Source of the DNA: CAMCXT01 sp040403315
GTDB taxonomy: Bacteria; Bacteroidota; Bacteroidia; M30B66
Assembly: GCA_040403315.1 (NCBI GenBank)
Contig: JBBAKX010000004.1
Span: 124,001-188,000 of the forward strand
Direction: 5' to 3'
DNA: 64,000 nucleotides
Shown here: positions 60,980 to 64,000 of the stretch, piece after piece
Layout of the letters: each line of letters starts with the position of its first letter
How positions within the stretch are numbered: the stretch's first letter is position 1
Program-made: the position numbers and the translations under genes
Notes under the pieces: generated by a model
Database searches by the model: none
Told to the model about the DNA's origin: nothing
What the model saw: only the letters and a program-made list of their open reading frames with translations

Positions 60980-63900
60980 GCCGCATTGGGAAATGGTTGT
61001 GTACGGTCGCCCTAATTTTGTTAGGGATGCATACATCGTGGGCGCAGCTTACAACAACCGGAAACACTACAGTATCAGCAAATGCACTGGTAAATAATAT
61101 CATCGGTACTGGGGTTACATTTTCGAATGCAACATACACCGGACGAGTTGTTGCAGTAGGTACTTTCAATGGTGTGTCCTCAAACATCGGACTTCCATCG
61201 GGCGTTATTATCACCTCAGGACATATAAATGTAGCACCCGGACCAAATAGCAATGGAGGTGCAACTTTTTCAAACAACGGTCCCAATATCCCAGAACTCG
61301 AAACGCTTGCTCAATCCACCACTTTCGATGGAGCGATCCTCGAATTCGACTTCATCCCACAAAGTAACTTTGTAAGTTTTAGATATGTGTTCGCATCCGA
61401 AGAATACAATGAATATGTGTGTTCAGAATTCAACGATGCCTTCGCCTTTTTTATCAATGGTCCGGGTATAACTGGAACAGAAAATCTGGCCGTAGTGCCT
61501 TCAACCACAACGCCTGTTACCATCAATACGATTAACAATGGTTCTGTAGGCTCTTTAGGATCGATTACCAATTCACCCTGTGTTCTAACGAATTCAGGGT
61601 ATTTTGTTGGAAATGCTTCCAATACGGTTCAATATGACGGTTTCACAACAGTGCTCACTGCTCAAAGAACTGTTATTCCTTGTCAGACTTACCACATCCG
61701 AATGATGATTGCAGATGGTGCAGATGACATTTTCGACTCAGCAGTATTTTTGGAGGAGAACTCCTTTTCGTCGGATGTATTCGCAGTGGATGTAAGCACA
61801 TTCTTCAACGATTCAACTATTTACGAAGGATGTACATCTGCCGACATCACCTTCAGTCGCCCCGATCCAGATCCAAATCCATTAACAATTATTTACTCTG
61901 TTAATGGAAGTGCGACGATGGGAACAGATTATACACCCCTATCGGGATCTGCAACTATTCCCGCAGGACAAACCTCTACAACAGTTACAGTAAACGGTTT
62001 TGCTGATGGCGTTAATGAAGGTACAGAAACAATTATCCTCAATGCCAATACGCCTTGCGGAACGATTCCACAAATCATCTTCTTACGCGAAAAACCGCCA
62101 CTCACAGTAATTGCACCCAACAATGCGATTTGTTCGGGACAAGGACCTGTAACCCTAACCGCTACTCCTCAAGGTGGAATTCCGCCATACAGTTATTCTT
62201 GGGACAATGGATCAACCAGCAACACGATCAGCGTTAACCCATCAACTACAACAGCTTATACAGTTATTGTAACAGATTTCTGCGGAACAACGTCGATGGC
62301 ACAGCCTATTGTGAACATTGCCGACATTCCAACAGCTTCTATTTCTGCACCTCCATTTATATGCAGTGGAGTTCAAATACCAGTATCTTACACAGGTACT
62401 GCTTCTCCATCGGCTACTTACAATTGGGATTTCGACAATCCTTCAACAGTTTCTAGTGGATCCGACCAAGGTCCATATCAGGTAAGTTGGGATTCTGCAG
62501 GTATAAAAACCATCTCACTTCAAGTAATTGAAAACGGGTGTGCCTCCAATACCGTTACAACGCAAGTCTTAGTAAATCCAACGCCTACAGCCGATTTTGT
62601 GATTGATCCAATTGCCTGCGCAGGGCAAAATACAACTGTTACTTATACAGGAACAGGAACAGATGCAGGTGGCTATGGCTGGGGATTTCCTGGCGGTGTG
62701 ATCATCACTGGAGGTCGTCGTGGACCATTTGAAATTCGATGGGATTCGGTTGGTGTGTATGGTGTTACACTTACAGTAACTGAAAATGGCTGTACCTCTC
62801 CGGGCAATGAAGTTTTCGTGAACGTTCAACCAACACCAACATCCGATTTTTCGGTTGAAACACCGGTTTGTATCGGCGAAGCATCTACGATCAGTTACGA
62901 TGGTACAGCTTCATCAACTGCCACCTACAATTGGAACTTCGCAGGAGGAACCATCCAAAGTGGAAGCGGCGTTGGACCTTATGAAATCGTCTGGAGTACT
63001 TCTGGAACAAAAACCATTTTCCTGTCTGTTACTGAAGCAGGATGCACCAGCAATATCACTTCACATCAAGTTGTGGTGAACAACATTCCACAAGCGAACT
63101 TTAATGTGGCATCACCCGTTTGTGCCGGTCAACCAACCACAGCAACCTATTCTGGAAGCGCGAATAGCAATGCGACTTACAATTGGAACTTCGATTCTGC
63201 CACAGTTCAAGCTGGGTCAGGACAAGGGCCTTACACTTTGCAATGGAACAATCCAGGAAATTATAACGTTACGCTCACCGTTTCTAGAAATGGATGTACT
63301 TCACTTCCTTTCAGCTCACCAGTAACCGTTTATGCCATTCCAACAGCGCCTTTCACGGTTGAATCTCCAGTTTGTGTTGGAGAAGGATCAACCATCGGAT
63401 ACACCGGAACTTTAGGAAGTGGTAGCACTTTTACTTGGGATTTCAGCGGAGGATTATTGCTTTCAGGCAGTGGATCTGGACCTTACGAAGTGTATTGGAC
63501 TACCCCAGGCACCAAGCAGATCACCTTCAGCTTAACATCGCCGGAAGGCTGCCCATCGCCACCGAACACGATTCCAGTGATCGTAAATCCAACACCAAGT
63601 TCAACCTTCATCGCCGAAACGCCGATTTGCTTAAACGAAACATCCACCATCAATTATACTGGTAGCGGAAATCCAGGTGCTCAATATGCTTGGAACTTCA
63701 ATGGCGGTATCGTTATGAGTGGCGGCGGACAAGGGCCATACGAAATTCTTTGGCAAACACCGGGCATCAAAACCATCACTGTTCAGGTGGAAGAAAATGG
63801 TTGCGTGTCGCCTCCAACCCAACAACAAGTTAACGTAAAACCTTTACCAACAGGATATTTCACAGCTGTGACGCCTGTTTGTGCATTCAATACAACCACC

Positions 63901-64000
63901 ATCGTATATTCTGGAAACGCGCAAGCAAATGCGTTCTTCACTTGGGATTTTGACAATGGTGTAATCGTTTCGGGCAGCGGACCAGGACCAATTCAGGTTT
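60976..64000 (+). CDS. giant choice-of-anchor L protein with PKD-like repeats (partial, runs off the window)
   Basis: The frame is open from ATG 60976 to the window end (1008 codons) with no stop. After a signal peptide (MSRIGKWLCTVALILLGMHTSWAQ) comes a choice-of-anchor L domain with FRYVFASEEYNEYVCSEFND. A Calx-beta-like segment (TIYEGCTSADITF, NGSATMGTDYTPL) and an SprB-like strand follow. Then come at least six PKD-like repeats of about 82 residues, each with a CxG...Y-G start, YNWDF/YNWNF and GxGxGPY signatures and a conserved Cys pair. Such proteins are usually exported by T9SS and act as adhesins. The C-terminus, where a sorting domain would lie, is outside this window. Confidence 0.9.
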   Translation, partial: MSRIGKWLCTVALILLGMHTSWAQLTTTGNTTVSANALVNNIIGTGVTFSNATYTGRVVAVGTFNGVSSNIGLPSGVIITSGHINVAPGPNSNGGATFSNNGPNIPELETLAQSTTFDGAILEFDFIPQSNFVSFRYVFASEEYNEYVCSEFNDAFAFFINGPGITGTENLAVVPSTTTPVTINTINNGSVGSLGSITNSPCVLTNSGYFVGNASNTVQYDGFTTVLTAQRTVIPCQTYHIRMMIADGADDIFDSAVFLEENSFSSDVFAVDVSTFFNDSTIYEGCTSADITFSRPDPDPNPLTIIYSVNGSATMGTDYTPLSGSATIPAGQTSTTVTVNGFADGVNEGTETIILNANTPCGTIPQIIFLREKPPLTVIAPNNAICSGQGPVTLTATPQGGIPPYSYSWDNGSTSNTISVNPSTTTAYTVIVTDFCGTTSMAQPIVNIADIPTASISAPPFICSGVQIPVSYTGTASPSATYNWDFDNPSTVSSGSDQGPYQVSWDSAGIKTISLQVIENGCASNTVTTQVLVNPTPTADFVIDPIACAGQNTTVTYTGTGTDAGGYGWGFPGGVIITGGRRGPFEIRWDSVGVYGVTLTVTENGCTSPGNEVFVNVQPTPTSDFSVETPVCIGEASTISYDGTASSTATYNWNFAGGTIQSGSGVGPYEIVWSTSGTKTIFLSVTEAGCTSNITSHQVVVNNIPQANFNVASPVCAGQPTTATYSGSANSNATYNWNFDSATVQAGSGQGPYTLQWNNPGNYNVTLTVSRNGCTSLPFSSPVTVYAIPTAPFTVESPVCVGEGSTIGYTGTLGSGSTFTWDFSGGLLLSGSGSGPYEVYWTTPGTKQITFSLTSPEGCPSPPNTIPVIVNPTPSSTFIAETPICLNETSTINYTGSGNPGAQYAWNFNGGIVMSGGGQGPYEILWQTPGIKTITVQVEENGCVSPPTQQQVNVKPLPTGYFTAVTPVCAFNTTTIVYSGNAQANAFFTWDFDNGVIVSGSGPGPIQV

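Overview
The window reads as a chromosomal segment of a Bacteroidota bacterium, probably order Flavobacteriales. It has type IX secretion C-terminal sorting domains (9584-11293, 19650-21245, 27882-28796), a TonB receptor paired with a DUF4249 lipoprotein, choice-of-anchor L/V and PKD-like surface proteins, and a bacterial geranylgeranylglyceryl-phosphate synthase. Its promoters match the Bacteroidota -7 consensus TAnnTTTG. Genes seldom show a Shine-Dalgarno site, and many -7 boxes lie 2-12 nt before the start codon, so short or leaderless mRNAs look common.

Layout. 1-9 kb: small lipoprotein, fused E1 2-oxoacid dehydrogenase, ABC exporter pair, CorA transporter, M48 and M28 peptidases. 9.0-9.4 kb: palindromic repeats and a minus-strand RNA gene with its own promoter and terminator and a tRNA-like fold. 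9.5-15.2 kb: surface protein, PdeM-like nuclease, EF-P, SDR and cystathionine gamma-synthase. 15.3-21.3 kb: a sulfur/persulfide cluster (persulfide dioxygenase-rhodanese fusion, two rhodaneses, two small membrane proteins, Crp/Fnr regulator, kelch-like T9SS protein). Three of its promoters carry the same GTGA-N6-TCAC palindrome at an identical distance from the -7 box. 21.4-23.1 kb: MNT/HEPN remnant with a broken HEPN gene, cytochrome c, and a 148-bp tandem repeat containing an assembly gap. 23.3-38.5 kb: mostly housekeeping genes (rRNA methyltransferase, MATE pump, PhoB/PhoR-like pair, TypA, Dtd, RsgA, TsaB, efflux adaptor and TolC, RseP, Dxr).

38.5-47.4 kb looks like an accessory island. 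It is AT-rich and bounded on the left by short repeats and a GC-rich relic. It holds a WYL regulator, a large membrane protein of unknown function, a compact run of small proteins including a membrane-anchored J-domain protein, a TPR/retropepsin fusion, a DUF6567 lipoprotein, and a protein made of six 20-residue KDIFGN repeats. 47.7-64 kb: TonB receptor/DUF4249, an SPFH operon with a 56-residue Arc-like protein, a large NtrY-like kinase, a DUF1573-vWA protein, GGGP synthase, and the start of a giant PKD-repeat protein that runs off the end.

The best candidates for undescribed biology are the tRNA-like RNA (9.2-9.4 kb), the Crp/Fnr regulon with fixed geometry (15.3-21.3 kb) and the uncharacterised cluster at 39.7-47.4 kb. 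Family names come from motif recognition by eye; no database search was run.
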